This document shows, piece by piece, positions 28,938 to 39,405 of a stretch of 64,000 nucleotides of DNA. Under the pieces are notes generated by a model, which worked only from the letters and a program-made list of their open reading frames with translations, was not told the origin of the DNA and did not search any database. The translations under genes were made by a program, and so were the position numbers. Origin of the DNA: Alphaproteobacteria bacterium (GTDB taxonomy: Bacteria > Pseudomonadota > Alphaproteobacteria > UBA6615). The stretch spans positions 50,407 to 114,406 of the forward strand of contig SHWB01000005.1 of assembly GCA_009691025.1 (NCBI GenBank), in the 5' to 3' direction. Every line of letters starts with the position of its first letter. Positions within the stretch are counted from its first letter, which is position 1.

Positions 28938-30032
28938 TCAATTCCCCATGTCGACGATGGCGATGACCGGGCCGCCGCCCTGCGGGCCCTGGTGCATGGC
29001 GTCGACCGACACGAACACGGCCGGGTCGCCCAGCGCCGCCGCGGCCACGCCGCCGACCGCGGCCTTGGCGTGGCGATGGTGGTGCACATCGGAATCGTCG
29101 AGCATGATCTGGCGGCGGCCGCGCAGCGTGGCGCGGCGGTCGGCCTCGCATTTGATGAACAAATTGACGACGCGGCCCCGCAGATCGGCGGCGCGCGGGC
29201 GCTCCGGCAGATCGAGCCCGGCATTGGCGATGGCGGCGTAGATGCCGTCGATGTCGAGCGCGTCTTTCATCACCCCATGCCCGATGCGGTAGCGGCCGCC
29301 GGCGCCGGCGCGGTTGCCCAGCAACACGATCTGCGCCCGCGTCAGTTCGAGGCCGGAGGAGCAGGACGCCACCGAGGAATAGAGGTCGAGGTTGCGGCAA
29401 ATCTCCGCCGCGCGCGGCATGGCGATCTCGCCCAGCGCCACGCCGATGCCTATCGCCGTGGTGCCGTTGGAGATGCCCATCGAATCGTGCACCTCGCAGG
29501 CGCATTCCAGCCCGCGCCGGTGGGCGTCCTGCACCGACTCGATCGACAGCAGCGGCGTCTTGGTCTGCACGTAGTGGACGTCGGCGGGGTCCGTGATGCC
29601 GGCATCGGCCATCGCCGCGCGCACCCCGGACGCCACCTTCTCGACCATGGCAGGCCGGCCGATGTCCTCGGGGAGCAGTTCCTCGCTCATCGCCGTGCCG
29701 ATGACGAGGCGGGCGCGGTCGGCCGTGCCGGTCTCGGCACTGCGGGCGAAGACCGTGGCGTGCGGTGTGATCACGCCGTCGCAGCCGCCCGACCACACCA
29801 TCGGGACGCTCTTAACCGCCGCCTCGTCGCGGCTGCCGTGGCGCAGCAGCACGCCGCGGAAGGCGATGTCCGAGAGGATCCTGGTGTAGTCGTTCACACC
29901 GCCATTGCCCTCGGTCTTGCCGATGACGGCGACCACGTCGTCGGCCCCGAAACGGCCGGCACGGATCGCCGCGTCGAGGCCCGACGCGTCCTGCACGCTC
30001 CTGATCTCGACCTTGAGCACATCGACGGCCAT
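28938..30032 (-). CDS. Cyanuric acid amidohydrolase (AtzD/TrzD, ring-opening amidohydrolase family)
   Basis: The family opens cyanuric acid (or barbiturate) rings; cyanurate yields carboxybiuret, which decays to biuret and CO2. The 364-residue protein keeps the three-fold repeated Lys/Ser architecture: K-T-E-G-N-G and SGGCDG in unit one, [14 protein letters not shown] and ASCSSGLEL in unit two, and [10 protein letters not shown] and [10 protein letters not shown] in unit three. AtzD and barbiturase are close relatives, so the ring specificity is not certain. Placed tail-to-tail with urease, it suggests use of s-triazine-derived nitrogen. No biuret or allophanate hydrolase gene is seen in the window. 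The start ATG at 30032 gives the expected full length. Confidence 0.85.
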   Translation of the reverse strand: MAVDVLKVEIRSVQDASGLDAAIRAGRFGADDVVAVIGKTEGNGGVNDYTRILSDIAFRGVLLRHGSRDEAAVKSVPMVWSGGCDGVITPHATVFARSAETGTADRARLVIGTAMSEELLPEDIGRPAMVEKVASGVRAAMADAGITDPADVHYVQTKTPLLSIESVQDAHRRGLECACEVHDSMGISNGTTAIGIGVALGEIAMPRAAEICRNLDLYSSVASCSSGLELTRAQIVLLGNRAGAGGRYRIGHGVMKDALDIDGIYAAIANAGLDLPERPRAADLRGRVVNLFIKCEADRRATLRGRRQIMLDDSDVHHHRHAKAAVGGVAAAALGDPAVFVSVDAMHQGPQGGGPVIAIVDMGN

Positions 30033-30285
30033 GGCGCACCCCGCTGCATCTAAAGGACGGGAACAAGCTTATCCGCCTCGGCCCGGCCGCGCGACTGCGC
30101 CGCCGCCACGCGTTTCCCGGACCATTGGGCGGTTATGCTGGCGTCGAGGCGACTGGTCGGGCAGAGGGAGCGGGCGACGATGGGACAGGCAGGTACCTCC
30201 CGCTCGGGACGGCGGGAGGCCGGGAAACGCGGTGCATCCGCAACCACTCCAGCGGGACCGGCGACGGGCTCCGGCGGCCTCGGCG

Positions 30286-30507
30286 ATGGCTAAGCTCTGC
30301 GCCGTCGATCTGCGGCCGGCGCGCTTCGCCGATGGCGAGGTCGCACAGACGAGCGTGGCACGAACGAGTTGCGTGGTCATTCGCGACGACGAGGGCGGGC
30401 TCACGTCCGCCGTCCACCTGCTGGGAGACATCACCCTGGCCGAACATGTGGCGGAAGCCCTGCTCGACGCCGCCGCCGAATTCGGCGTGCGCATCGGTGG
30501 CGCGTAA
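30286..30507 (+). CDS. Small hypothetical protein, 73 residues
   Basis: A compact frame from ATG 30286 encodes MAKLCAVDLRPARFADGEVA and continues through TSCVVIRDDEGGLTSAVHLL to VRIGGA. It alternates short strands and one amphipathic helix (AEHVAEALLDAAAEF). No ribosome site is obvious, and no family is recognised. It is retained because it is the only plausible coding frame in the gap between the amidohydrolase and the tRNA. It could be spurious. Confidence 0.35.
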   Translation: MAKLCAVDLRPARFADGEVAQTSVARTSCVVIRDDEGGLTSAVHLLGDITLAEHVAEALLDAAAEFGVRIGGA

Positions 30508-30623
30508 GCGGGGGGCGACAAAGTTATTGGCGCCGCTCCGCGCGGGCAGGCGTGCGATGGCGTCTCAGGTCCGATCGTATCCGGGAGCCGCGGCCCGCGC
30601 AGGAGCTAGACCGTTGCGGGAGT

Positions 30624-30698
30624 TGGTGGGCGCACCAGGGATTGAACCTGGGACCCCTGCCGTGTGAAAGCAGTGCTCTACCGCTGAGCTATACGCCC
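30624..30698 (-). tRNA. tRNA-Val (anticodon CAC)
   Basis: A complete cloverleaf is seen: acceptor GGGCGTA/TGCGCCC, D arm AGCTCAGCGGTAGAGC, anticodon stem CTGCT/GGCAG with loop TTCACAC, T arm with GGTTCAATCC, discriminator A and encoded CCA. Length is 75 bases with CCA. It reads GUG codons, frequent in this GC-rich genome. Confidence 0.95.
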
Positions 30699-30834
30699 GA
30701 CCGGCTCCCGCACCGGAAGGCGCGTTTCATAGGGCCACCCGCCGGACCCGTCAAGGCGCGGGCAATGCGTGCTGGTTTGCTTTTTGCCCGCATATAGCCA
30801 TTTTCAGGGGCGAGGCTTCCCCGCAGGAGAGGCA

Positions 30835-31689
30835 ATGGGCAGCAAGACGGGACGCAGGGCGTTCTGGGCGAGCGCGCTGGCGCTGGCGGCGGGGCTGGTC
30901 GGCCCGGTGGCCGCCGGTGATATTGCTGCGGTCCAGCCTGCCGGCGCAAAGCTCAACCTGACCTATGAAATCTATGCGGGAGGCGTGAACGGCGCGACCT
31001 TCGACATTGAGGTGACGCTGCCGCCGCCGGGCCGCGGCGGCGCCTATGCGACCCGCGTGCGCGCCGCGACCCAGGGCGTCGTGGCACTGTTTGCGCCCTG
31101 GCGCCTCGACGCGCTGAGCGAGGGCCGGCGCGACGACGGCACGCTGGTGGCCGGCCGCTTCCGCAATGCCGATACATGGCGCGACCGCACGAAGACCGTG
31201 GAGATCGATTTCGCCGGGGAAGGGCGGCCGGTCGTCACCATGGACCCTCCGAATACCGAGACGGACCGCCCGCCGATCAGCGACGAACAACTCGACGGGG
31301 CGCTGGACCCGATCTCGGCCCTGTCGCGCCTCATTCTCGATAGCACGCAGGGCTGTCCCGGCCGCACCACCATCTACGACGGCCGCCGCCGCTACGACAT
31401 GGTGGCTTCACCTCTCGGCGAACGGGATTACAAGGCCAGCGCGCAGAATCCGTTCGAAGGCTCGGCCACCGGGTGCCGCATCACCTTCGAACGGGTGGCC
31501 GGGTTCAAGCCCGGGGAAGGCCGACGCGGGCTGCAGGGCGCGGCGGCGGAAGTCTGGCTCGGCAAGGCGCTGGACGGGCAGGCGCCGATGCCCGTGCGCC
31601 TGGAGCTGGATACCGGATGGGGCACCATGCTGGGCCATCTGGTGCGCGTTCGCGGCAGCGACGGCACCGTGCTCTACAGCCGCAGATGA
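30835..31689 (+). CDS. Exported DUF3108-type protein
   Basis: The 284-residue product has a signal peptide (RRAFWASALALAAGLVGPVA, cleavage near AAG). It then begins LTYEIYAGGVNGATFDIEV, the typical start of DUF3108 proteins, which are periplasmic beta-rich proteins of unknown role. One pair of Cys (around TQGCPG and ATGCRI) may form a disulfide. The ATG at 30835 follows CAGGAGAGGCA. The family is often found near LPS or ferredoxin genes but carries no known catalysis. It is convergent with the nucleotide-sugar cluster. Confidence 0.75.
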   Translation: MGSKTGRRAFWASALALAAGLVGPVAAGDIAAVQPAGAKLNLTYEIYAGGVNGATFDIEVTLPPPGRGGAYATRVRAATQGVVALFAPWRLDALSEGRRDDGTLVAGRFRNADTWRDRTKTVEIDFAGEGRPVVTMDPPNTETDRPPISDEQLDGALDPISALSRLILDSTQGCPGRTTIYDGRRRYDMVASPLGERDYKASAQNPFEGSATGCRITFERVAGFKPGEGRRGLQGAAAEVWLGKALDGQAPMPVRLELDTGWGTMLGHLVRVRGSDGTVLYSRR

Positions 31690-31705
31690 ACGCGCGGCGG
31701 GCCGC

Positions 31706-32672
<967 letters not shown>

Positions 32673-32768
32673 TTCGTGCGGGATAATGGCTGGGGTGGAT
32701 CGTCCATGGCATCTTTGTACTGTCGCTGACCGCTGTGGGCCTTAATGCCCGGTTCGCATGGCGTCAGG

Positions 32769-33692
32769 TCAACCGCCGCCGCGAAACTGCCATTTACTGG
32801 CGATGCCCGCGGCGAGGCCCATGCCTGGGAGCCAGCCGGGCACGGCGGGTCCGCGCCAGGGCTCCATCGGCTCGTGCGGCCGATAGGGCAGGGCGCCCCA
32901 GGCGATCTCCAGCTCGCTGCCGGTGACCGTTCGCCACAATGCCACGATGTCACGCAGGCGCGGGCGCTCGCCGGCGGTGACGGCGAAACGCTCGCGCCCC
33001 TGCGCGGCGCCGTCCGCCACGCGCGTCGCGGCGGCCACGAAGGCGGCGGCCGCGTCGTCGATCCAGACAAGGTCGAGGCGCTGTTCGCCCGGCGACATGG
33101 CGAAGGGTTTGCCACGACCGGCGGCGTCGGCGAGCAGGTCGAACAGTTTGCGGCGCGGATCGGCAGGCCCATAGGTGTCGAACAGCACAAGCGTGGTGAA
33201 GGCCATGTTGGCCTCGGCGGCAAACTTCGCCAGGTCCTCCTCGCCGGCCTGCTTGGACGAGGCGTAGAGGCCACGCGGTGCCGGCGAGGATTCGTCTGAG
33301 TCGGCACGCATCTGCAGATGCGACGCGGCGGCTACGATGCCGCGTGCGCTGCTGCCCGCGAGCGCCAGGCCGAGGCGCTGTGCGAATTTCTGGTTGGCGG
33401 CATCGAGCGCCGGCCGGTCGCTCTCCCGTGGCGCGGCGATGTAGAGCGCGGCGAGGTGGATGACGACATCCGGTTCGGCCGCGCGAACGAAGGCGGCGAG
33501 CGCGTCGTCATCGCCTTCGTCGAGATGGATCGCCATGCGTGCCGCGTCATCGCCGAGCAGAGATGTTGACGACGCAGGCCGCGCGATGGCCGAGACCGTC
33601 CATCCGGACCGCAGAAAATCGCGCACGACATGCGCTCCGACATAGCCGGTCGCGCCGGTGACGAGCGCCCGTCGGACGCCCTGCGCGCTCAC
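32769..33692 (-). CDS. NAD(P)-dependent SDR, nucleotide-sugar epimerase/reductase-like
   Basis: The 307-residue extended SDR has N-terminal ALVTGATGYVGAHVV (GxxGxxG) and the VVIHLAALYIA stretch. A catalytic Y-x-x-x-K is in GLYASSKQAGEED, with a preceding Ser region (AAASHLQ) and the later LFDTYGPADPRRKLFD. The start is the GTG at 33692, overlapping the stop of the RfbC-like gene. In branched deoxysugar pathways an enzyme of this type performs the final 4-keto reduction, which is the inferred job here; an epimerase role cannot be excluded. Confidence 0.78.
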   Translation of the reverse strand: MSAQGVRRALVTGATGYVGAHVVRDFLRSGWTVSAIARPASSTSLLGDDAARMAIHLDEGDDDALAAFVRAAEPDVVIHLAALYIAAPRESDRPALDAANQKFAQRLGLALAGSSARGIVAAASHLQMRADSDESSPAPRGLYASSKQAGEEDLAKFAAEANMAFTTLVLFDTYGPADPRRKLFDLLADAAGRGKPFAMSPGEQRLDLVWIDDAAAAFVAAATRVADGAAQGRERFAVTAGERPRLRDIVALWRTVTGSELEIAWGALPYRPHEPMEPWRGPAVPGWLPGMGLAAGIASKWQFRGGG

Positions 33693-34231
33693 CCTTCCGG
33701 CCCTGGATGCCAGTCGTGGAAGGACGCATCGCGTGCGGCGATGACGACGGGCGCGAAGGGCCAGGCGATGGCGAAGGCCGGGTCGTTCCAGCGTGCGCCG
33801 CGCTGTAGGTCCGCGCTGTAGGTGGTGCCCATCAGGTAGAGCAGGTCGGAGCCGTCCTCCAGCGTTAGGAAGCCATGTGCGCAGCCGACGGGGATGTGGA
33901 TGGCGTTGCCGCGCCGGGCGTCCAGTTCGACGGCGGTCCAACGCCCGCAGGTCGGAGACGGCGCGCGCAGATCGACGGCCACGTCCCAGACGCGCCCGGC
34001 GACCGCGCGCACGATCTTCGCCTCCTCGGCCGGCGCCGCCTGCCAGTGCAGGCCCCGCAGCGTGCCGCGCAAGCGGTTCGACGACACATTGGCCTGCACG
34101 ACCGCGAAGGGCAGGCCGGCGGCGGCTAATTCATCGATGCAGAAGGCACGCGCAAATACGCCGCGCGAATCCTCGCGCAGTTCCGGCACGATTTCGACAA
34201 CGCCCGCGATGTTGGTGGCGTGGAACTTCAT
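33689..34231 (-). CDS. rfbC: dTDP-4-dehydrorhamnose 3,5-epimerase-like (RfbC family cupin)
   Basis: The 180-residue cupin has D-S-R-G-V-F-A-R near the N-terminus and QANVSSNRLRGTLRGLHWQ, with the catalytic His in RGLHW. It continues with VAVDLRAPSPTCGRW and IPVGCAHGFLTLEDGSDLLYLM. The family epimerises C3 and/or C5 of NDP-4-keto-6-deoxyhexoses. Since the only dehydratase in the cluster is of the CDP-glucose type, the real substrate is probably CDP-linked. It overlaps both neighbours by four bases. Confidence 0.85.
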   Translation of the reverse strand: MKFHATNIAGVVEIVPELREDSRGVFARAFCIDELAAAGLPFAVVQANVSSNRLRGTLRGLHWQAAPAEEAKIVRAVAGRVWDVAVDLRAPSPTCGRWTAVELDARRGNAIHIPVGCAHGFLTLEDGSDLLYLMGTTYSADLQRGARWNDPAFAIAWPFAPVVIAARDASFHDWHPGPEG

Positions 34232-35457
34232 GCCACCACCGCGACCGTCGGGACGGCGACGACGAAGCGCCCGCCCCAGTCGTGCACATAGGCATGGTCG
34301 GTGGCGATCTCGCGCCTGAGATTCCAGGGCAGGATCAGCACCCAGTCGGGCCGATCCTGCCTCAACCGCTCCGGGGACACGACGGGAATCCGGCTGCCCG
34401 GCAGCAGATGGCCCTGCTTGTGTGGATTGGCGTCCGCCACCCACAGTATGTCCGCCGCATCGATGCCGCAGACGTTGAGAAGCGTGTTGCCCTTGGCGGC
34501 GGCGCCATAGGCAGCGACCCGCTCTCCGGCGGCACACGCCCGCGCCAGAAAGGCGCGCAGCCCGTCGCGCACCGTCGCGACGCGCCCGGAGAATCCGGCG
34601 TAGCCCGCGATGCGGTCGATGCCGGCCGCATGTTCAGCGGCGCTAATATTCGCCAGCGACGGCGCTTCGTCGCGGGACGCCCCGGCGTGACACACCCACA
34701 GGCGCAGCGAGCCGCCATGCGTCGGCAATTCCTCGACGTCGAACACGCGCAGTCTCTGCGCCGCTAGCACACGTTCGACGGTGTGCAGGGAAAAATAGGA
34801 GAAGTGTTCGTGATAGATGGTGTCGAACTGCACGCCCTCGATCAGCCGCAGCAGGTGCGGGAACTCGAAGGTGGCGACGCCAGTCGGCTTCAGAACGGCG
34901 GCGAATCCGCCAACGAAATCGTTGAGGTCGGGCACATGGGCCAGCACGTTGTTGGCCGCCGTCAGGTCCGCCCGCTTGCCCTCGGCGGCCAGCGCCTCGC
35001 CGAGTGCCCGCCCGAAGAAGGCGATCCTCGTCGGCACGCCAGATTGCTCGGCGACAGCGGCGACGTTTGCCGCAGGCTCGATGCCCAGTACGGGTACACC
35101 CATCTCGACGAAGTGACGCAGCAGATAGCCGTCGTTACTCGCAACCTCGATCACCAGGCTGTCGGAACCGAGATTCAGTCGGTCCTTCGCCACCATCGCA
35201 TAGCGGCGAGCGTGTTCGACCCAGGAGCGGGCATAGGAGGAGAAATAGGCATAGTCGGAAAAGATCGCTTCGGCCGGAACCGCCGCCTCGACCTGCACGA
35301 GAAGGCAGTAATCGCAAACGCGCACATGCAGCGGGTAGAGCGGCTCCTCGCGCGTGTCGGCGGGGTCGCGATAGGCGTTGGCGAGCGGCGTCGCACCGAG
35401 GTCGACGAAGGTCCGCGTCAAGGCTGCGCCGCAGAACCTGCAGGTTGGCGCAGTCAT
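34228..35457 (-). CDS. SAM-dependent sugar C-methyltransferase (TylCIII/NovU type)
   Basis: The 409-residue, three-part enzyme has an N-terminal zinc ribbon with CRFCG and CDYC pairs, preceding FSDYAYFSSYARSWVEHA. The SAM site is VIEVASNDGYLLRHF (about residue 100), with NNVLAHVPDLNDFV and the catalytic His region DTIYHEHFSYFS. The C-terminal Methyltransf_14-like domain has AYGAAAKGNTLLN and a second Rossmann-like fold. This layout is that of NDP-4-keto-6-deoxysugar C3-methyltransferases. It overlaps the dehydratase and the epimerase genes by four bases each, pointing to one operon for a branched-chain sugar. Confidence 0.85.
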   Translation of the reverse strand: MTAPTCRFCGAALTRTFVDLGATPLANAYRDPADTREEPLYPLHVRVCDYCLLVQVEAAVPAEAIFSDYAYFSSYARSWVEHARRYAMVAKDRLNLGSDSLVIEVASNDGYLLRHFVEMGVPVLGIEPAANVAAVAEQSGVPTRIAFFGRALGEALAAEGKRADLTAANNVLAHVPDLNDFVGGFAAVLKPTGVATFEFPHLLRLIEGVQFDTIYHEHFSYFSLHTVERVLAAQRLRVFDVEELPTHGGSLRLWVCHAGASRDEAPSLANISAAEHAAGIDRIAGYAGFSGRVATVRDGLRAFLARACAAGERVAAYGAAAKGNTLLNVCGIDAADILWVADANPHKQGHLLPGSRIPVVSPERLRQDRPDWVLILPWNLRREIATDHAYVHDWGGRFVVAVPTVAVVA

Positions 35458-36566
35458 CGCGCAAGCAACTCCGTGTAGCGGTCGATCTGGGCCAGCGCGA
35501 GGTCGCGCGCATCGCCGCCGCCGGCATGGCCAGCATACCATGCCATGGTCCAGTCGATCGCCGTTTCGCTGTCGAGGCGCGGGGCCCAGCCGATGGTGCG
35601 CCGCGCCAGGCGCGCATCGACCGCCAGCACGGCCGCCTCCGGCGGTCCGGAGTCGGGGTCGACTTCCGCGGCGGGCGCCGATCCGCCGGCCGCTGCAAGC
35701 GCAGCCGCGGCGCGCGCGACGACCCAGCCGACGGTGCGTTCGCCCGCCGGATCGGGGCCGAAATTGAGCGCCGGCGGCGGGGTGGGCCCTGCCGTGGCCA
35801 GACGCTCGGCGAGCATCAGGTAGCCGGCCAGCGGCTCCAGCACGAATTGCCACGGCCGCGTCGCCTGCGGCCGGCGCAGGCGGAGCGTCCGGCCCTCCGC
35901 CGCCGCGCGCACGATGTCCGGCACCAGCCGGTCGGCGGACATATCGCCGCCGCCGATGACGTTGCCAGCGCGCGCGGTCGCAAGGCGCACATCCATCGCC
36001 GCATGATGCGCGAAGGTGCCGCTCGCCCAGCCGAGGGCGACGATGTCCTGCGCCGCCTTCGAGGCACCATAAGGATCGCTGCCACCGAGCGGATCCTCCT
36101 CGGCGAAGGCGCGTCCAGCGCCGTCGTTGCGGTAGACCTTGTCGCTGGTGACGACGAGGACGCCGCGCAGCGCGGCCCTTCCGGTCAGCACCTCCAGCAG
36201 GTTCACGGTGCCCTGTACGTTGATGGCGAAGGTTGCCGCCGGATCGGCATAGCCGCGCCGCACCAGCGACTGCGCCGCCATGTGGATCACCACCTCGGGA
36301 TCGGCCACCGCGACGGCGATGCGCACCGCCTCGGTATTGCGCAGATCGCCGGTCATCGATGTCACGCCGTACCAGTGGTGCACGCCGCTGTAGAGCCCGC
36401 CAGTTTCGTCGGGCAGGGCGAAGCCGGTGACGATGGCCCCCATGCGCTCGAGCCACAGGGCAAGCCATGCACCCTTGAAGCCGGTATGGCCGGTCACCAG
36501 AACGCGTCGCCCGCGCCAGTATTCCGGCGTCGGCGCACCCGTGGCGAGTTTAGTCGTGGGCCTCAT
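35454..36566 (-). CDS. rfbG: CDP-glucose 4,6-dehydratase
   Basis: It converts CDP-glucose to CDP-4-keto-6-deoxyglucose. The 370-residue extended SDR starts EYWRGRRVLVTGHTGFKGAW, whose H-T-G-F-K-G-A-W version of the GxxGxxG loop is diagnostic for CDP-glucose dehydratases. It continues GVTSMTGDLRN, IHMAAQSLVRRGY, VTSDKVYRN, the catalytic Y-x-x-x-K in DPYGASKAAQD, and ARAGNVIGGGDMSADRLVPD. No cytidylyltransferase (RfbF) or 3-dehydrase (RfbH) gene is in the window. The start ATG at 36566 overlaps the GT2 stop. Confidence 0.9.
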   Translation of the reverse strand: MRPTTKLATGAPTPEYWRGRRVLVTGHTGFKGAWLALWLERMGAIVTGFALPDETGGLYSGVHHWYGVTSMTGDLRNTEAVRIAVAVADPEVVIHMAAQSLVRRGYADPAATFAINVQGTVNLLEVLTGRAALRGVLVVTSDKVYRNDGAGRAFAEEDPLGGSDPYGASKAAQDIVALGWASGTFAHHAAMDVRLATARAGNVIGGGDMSADRLVPDIVRAAAEGRTLRLRRPQATRPWQFVLEPLAGYLMLAERLATAGPTPPPALNFGPDPAGERTVGWVVARAAAALAAAGGSAPAAEVDPDSGPPEAAVLAVDARLARRTIGWAPRLDSETAIDWTMAWYAGHAGGGDARDLALAQIDRYTELLAR

Positions 36567-37513
36567 GCGGCGCGTGCCCGTTCCTGCGGCCCGAGCGCCG
36601 GCGCGCCGCCGCGCGTCGCCGGCAAACCGGCGAGGAAGGCCAGCGCACCGGCGCAGCGGCCGGCATGGTTGAAGGCATTCGAGACATTGCCGACCAGCAG
36701 GTTGGTCAGGCCCTTGCCGGCCCAGCGCCCGGCGTGGCGCAGTGCCAGCCGCCGGCCGGCGGCGGGGTCGCGCCACTTGGCCTCGCAATAGAGGCGCGAC
36801 CAGGCGAGATGCCAGTACTTCTCCCAGGTATGGCCGAGGCTAGGGCGCACCGAGCCGCCGCCGGTATGCACCACCTCGGCATCGGGTGCGAGCAGTAGCG
36901 ACCAGCCGGAGCGGCTCAGGCGCAGGCAGAAATCATCGTCCTCGAAATAGAGGAAGATGTCGGGATCGAAGCCGCCGACTTCGCGCGCCGCCGACATGCG
37001 CACCAGCGCCACGGCGCAGGACAAATACCTGGCGCAGATCTCGCCGTCGGGACGGGCCTCCACGCCGGATAGAGGACTCGCCGCGCGGTCGAACAGGGCG
37101 AGGTGGTGGCTGGGCCCGAAGCGTCCGCCGCCGTCGAGCAGAACGGGGCAGACCACAGCCGCATCAGGGTGTCGGTCGGCGGCAGCGACCAGCGCCGCCA
37201 CGGCCGCCGGCGTGATCAGACTATCGGGGTTGACCAGCAGGGCGAATTCGCGGTCGACCCGGGCGAGGCCCTGATTGGCGGCGTTGCCGTAGCCGAGGCC
37301 CACCGCGTTGCACACAATCGTCGCGCACGGCGCCTCGGCCAGCACGATGGCCAGCGTGTCGTCGTCGCTGGCGTTGTCGATCACCACCACCTGATCGGCG
37401 GCGGCGATGGCGCGCAGACAGTCGCCGATCACCCGCCCGCTGTGGTGGGTGACGATGACGGCGCCGACGCGCCGCCAGGCGGCTTCGGGCAGGGAGGCGG
37501 GCTCACTGGTCAC
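36563..37513 (-). CDS. Glycosyltransferase family 2, rhamnosyltransferase-like
   Basis: The 316-residue protein has the GT2 start AVIVTHHSGRVIGDCLRAI and VVIDNASDDDT, the metal site in LLVNPDSLIT, and FLYFEDDDFCLRLSRSGW, which is typical of rhamnosyl- and O-antigen deoxyhexosyl-transferases. A basic amphipathic C-terminal region may contact the membrane. As the first gene of the minus-strand sugar operon it is the natural candidate to transfer the deoxysugar made by the downstream enzymes. Acceptor unknown. Confidence 0.85.
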   Translation of the reverse strand: MTSEPASLPEAAWRRVGAVIVTHHSGRVIGDCLRAIAAADQVVVIDNASDDDTLAIVLAEAPCATIVCNAVGLGYGNAANQGLARVDREFALLVNPDSLITPAAVAALVAAADRHPDAAVVCPVLLDGGGRFGPSHHLALFDRAASPLSGVEARPDGEICARYLSCAVALVRMSAAREVGGFDPDIFLYFEDDDFCLRLSRSGWSLLLAPDAEVVHTGGGSVRPSLGHTWEKYWHLAWSRLYCEAKWRDPAAGRRLALRHAGRWAGKGLTNLLVGNVSNAFNHAGRCAGALAFLAGLPATRGGAPALGPQERARAA

Positions 37514-37562
37514 GGCGCCTTTGTGCCCCCCGGCACGACGCGGCGCAAGGCGCTGCCGCCGG

Positions 37563-38432
37563 CTAGCGGCCGATCAGCCGGCGCAGGGCGTGGTGCAGCG
37601 CCGAGTCGCGGTCGGCGACGCGCTCGACGATGGAAAAATGATTCTCGCCGGGCAGGCTAAGCACCTTCGCCTCGTGGCCGTGGCCGCGCCAATGGGTGGC
37701 GAATTCCTCGGCCTGGCGATGGAATTCCGGCCCCTCCGTGCCGCCGACGGCAATGGCCAGGCGGGCGCCGGTGCGGGCCGGCATGAACATCGGCGACCAG
37801 GCGACCGCGAGGCCCGGGTCGAGCCCCAGCGGATCGCCGATCGGCGTGTGGCGGATCGGCTCGAGATCGAAAATGCCGGATACCGGCACGGCGCTCGCCA
37901 CCAGACCCGAGGGCAGGTCGGCGGCGAAGGCGGGCCAGTCCGTCGCCGCCATGGTCGCCGTCAGGTGGCCGCCGGCGGAGTGGCCGGACACAAGCAGGCT
38001 GTTGCGCCGGTAGCCGTAGCGGCCGGCCTCCCGCCACAGATGCGCCAGCGCGCCGCGCAAGTCGCCGACGAGGCCGGCGAAGTTGGTCTGCGGGCACAGC
38101 GTGTACTCGATGTTGGCGAAGGCGATGCCGGCCTCGATGAACGTCTCGGCAAGGAAGCCGAGCGGCTCCTTGTCGTTCCACTGCCAGTAGCCGCCGTGGA
38201 TCCAGGCCAGCAGCGGCGCATCGGCGGCGTCGGGCAGGTAGATGTCGATGCGCTGGCGCGGGCCACTGCCGTAGGCCACGTCGAAATGGGCCTGGGGCTT
38301 GCGGGCGTGAAAGGCCGCCGTGCGGTCCGTCCACGTTTTGCCGAAGGAAGTGAAATCCGGGACTTTTGCGCGGTTGTTATACTGCGCGTACAGCGCCTCG
38401 CGGTCGTAGTTCATGTAGACCGGATGGGCCAT
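37563..38432 (-). CDS. Alpha/beta hydrolase, arylformamidase-like
   Basis: The 289-residue enzyme has the oxyanion motif I-H-G-G-Y-W-Q, the nucleophile elbow SGHSAGGHL, and a late catalytic His in LPGENHFSIVE. Together with the N-terminal YMNYDREALYAQYNNRAK segment this resembles bacterial kynurenine-formamidase-type esterases. The start ATG at 38432 follows GGAAGGACGACG. It lies between the sugar operon and the first hydroxyisobutyrate-dehydrogenase-like gene, with 49 and 32 base gaps. The real substrate may be another amide or ester. Confidence 0.8.
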   Translation of the reverse strand: MAHPVYMNYDREALYAQYNNRAKVPDFTSFGKTWTDRTAAFHARKPQAHFDVAYGSGPRQRIDIYLPDAADAPLLAWIHGGYWQWNDKEPLGFLAETFIEAGIAFANIEYTLCPQTNFAGLVGDLRGALAHLWREAGRYGYRRNSLLVSGHSAGGHLTATMAATDWPAFAADLPSGLVASAVPVSGIFDLEPIRHTPIGDPLGLDPGLAVAWSPMFMPARTGARLAIAVGGTEGPEFHRQAEEFATHWRGHGHEAKVLSLPGENHFSIVERVADRDSALHHALRRLIGR

Positions 38433-38464
38433 GTCGTCGTCCTTCCCGATTGCCGTGCCGCCGC

Positions 38465-39367
38465 TCATCCGCGCTTGACTGTCGAGGGCAGGCCGCAAGC
38501 GATCTTGTAGACCTCGTAGAGCGAGGCGGTGTCGAGTTTGCCGAAGCCGGTCGCCACGCCCATCTCGTGCATCTGCAGGGCGGCAGCGAAGATCGGCACA
38601 TGGGCGTGGCAGTTGGCTGCTTCCGAGCCGATGATCTTGGCGTCCTTCTCGGCGAGGCCGTAGAAGCCGCGCGACGAGGTGAAGTCGCCCTCGACCGCCA
38701 GCTTGCCGCGCTGGTCGAAAATCTTGCTGGTGGCGAAGCTGTCCGAAACCAGCTTGTAGGTCAGCTTCGGGTCGAGGCCCATCTTCGTGGCATAGGCCAG
38801 CGCCTCGCCGGTCGCCGCGTCGTTGATGCAGACCAGCAGGTTGATGACGTACTTGATCTTCGAGGCGTTGCCGAACTCGCCGACATAGGTATTGTTGCGC
38901 GTGAAGCCGCCGAACACCGGCGCCATATTCTTCGCCGCCGCCTCGTCGCCGCTGGCGAACAGCACGAGGTTACCTTCCAGCACCGTCAGTCGCGTACCGG
39001 AGACGGTGCAGTCGAGCAGCGTGATGCCGAGAGCCTTGAGGCGCGCCGCCGCAGCCACCTTGTCGGTGATGTAGAGCGTCGAGGTGTCGGCGACGACAAG
39101 ATCCTTCCGGCCGCATTCGCCGAGGCCACCCTGGCCCGTGCTGACGGCATGGAACGCCTCGGCATTGGGCATCGACAGGATGACCACATCCGATCGCTCG
39201 GCAACATCGCGCGGCGATTTCCCGCGCGAACCGCCGGCTGCTTCCAGTTCCGACATCAGCTCGTCCCTGAGGTCGAAGCCTATCACCGGGAAGCCGTTCT
39301 TGCGCAGCGTCAGCGCGATGCCGCCGCCCATCGCGCCCAGTCCTACGATACCGACAGTCATGGCCAT
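38465..39367 (-). CDS. 3-hydroxyisobutyrate dehydrogenase-like beta-hydroxyacid dehydrogenase (paralogue 1)
   Basis: The 300-residue protein has the N-terminal NAD(P) motif GIVGLGAMGGGIALTL, the substrate-binding block DCTVSGTRLTVLEGNLVL (a variant of the D-A-P-V-S-G-G signature), and the catalytic Lys in NASKIKYVINLLVC. The start at 39367 is preceded by CAGGAG. Paralogues 2 (39406) and 3 (42010) share the unusual V-S-G-T/N-R version, the Y-V-x-x-F-G-x-A-S-(K/R) spacing and a C-terminal L-Q-M-H block. It probably oxidises a beta-hydroxyacid; the substrate is unknown. Confidence 0.82.
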   Translation of the reverse strand: MAMTVGIVGLGAMGGGIALTLRKNGFPVIGFDLRDELMSELEAAGGSRGKSPRDVAERSDVVILSMPNAEAFHAVSTGQGGLGECGRKDLVVADTSTLYITDKVAAAARLKALGITLLDCTVSGTRLTVLEGNLVLFASGDEAAAKNMAPVFGGFTRNNTYVGEFGNASKIKYVINLLVCINDAATGEALAYATKMGLDPKLTYKLVSDSFATSKIFDQRGKLAVEGDFTSSRGFYGLAEKDAKIIGSEAANCHAHVPIFAAALQMHEMGVATGFGKLDTASLYEVYKIACGLPSTVKRG

Positions 39368-39405
39368 GTGGAAACTCCTGCTCCAGGAAGGTGATGTCTG
39401 GCGCT

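Noticed and set aside
28992..30053. 353-codon frame opposite the cyanuric acid amidohydrolase
   Set aside because: Translation is His/Arg/Ala-rich without motifs; the opposite strand carries the complete family pattern.
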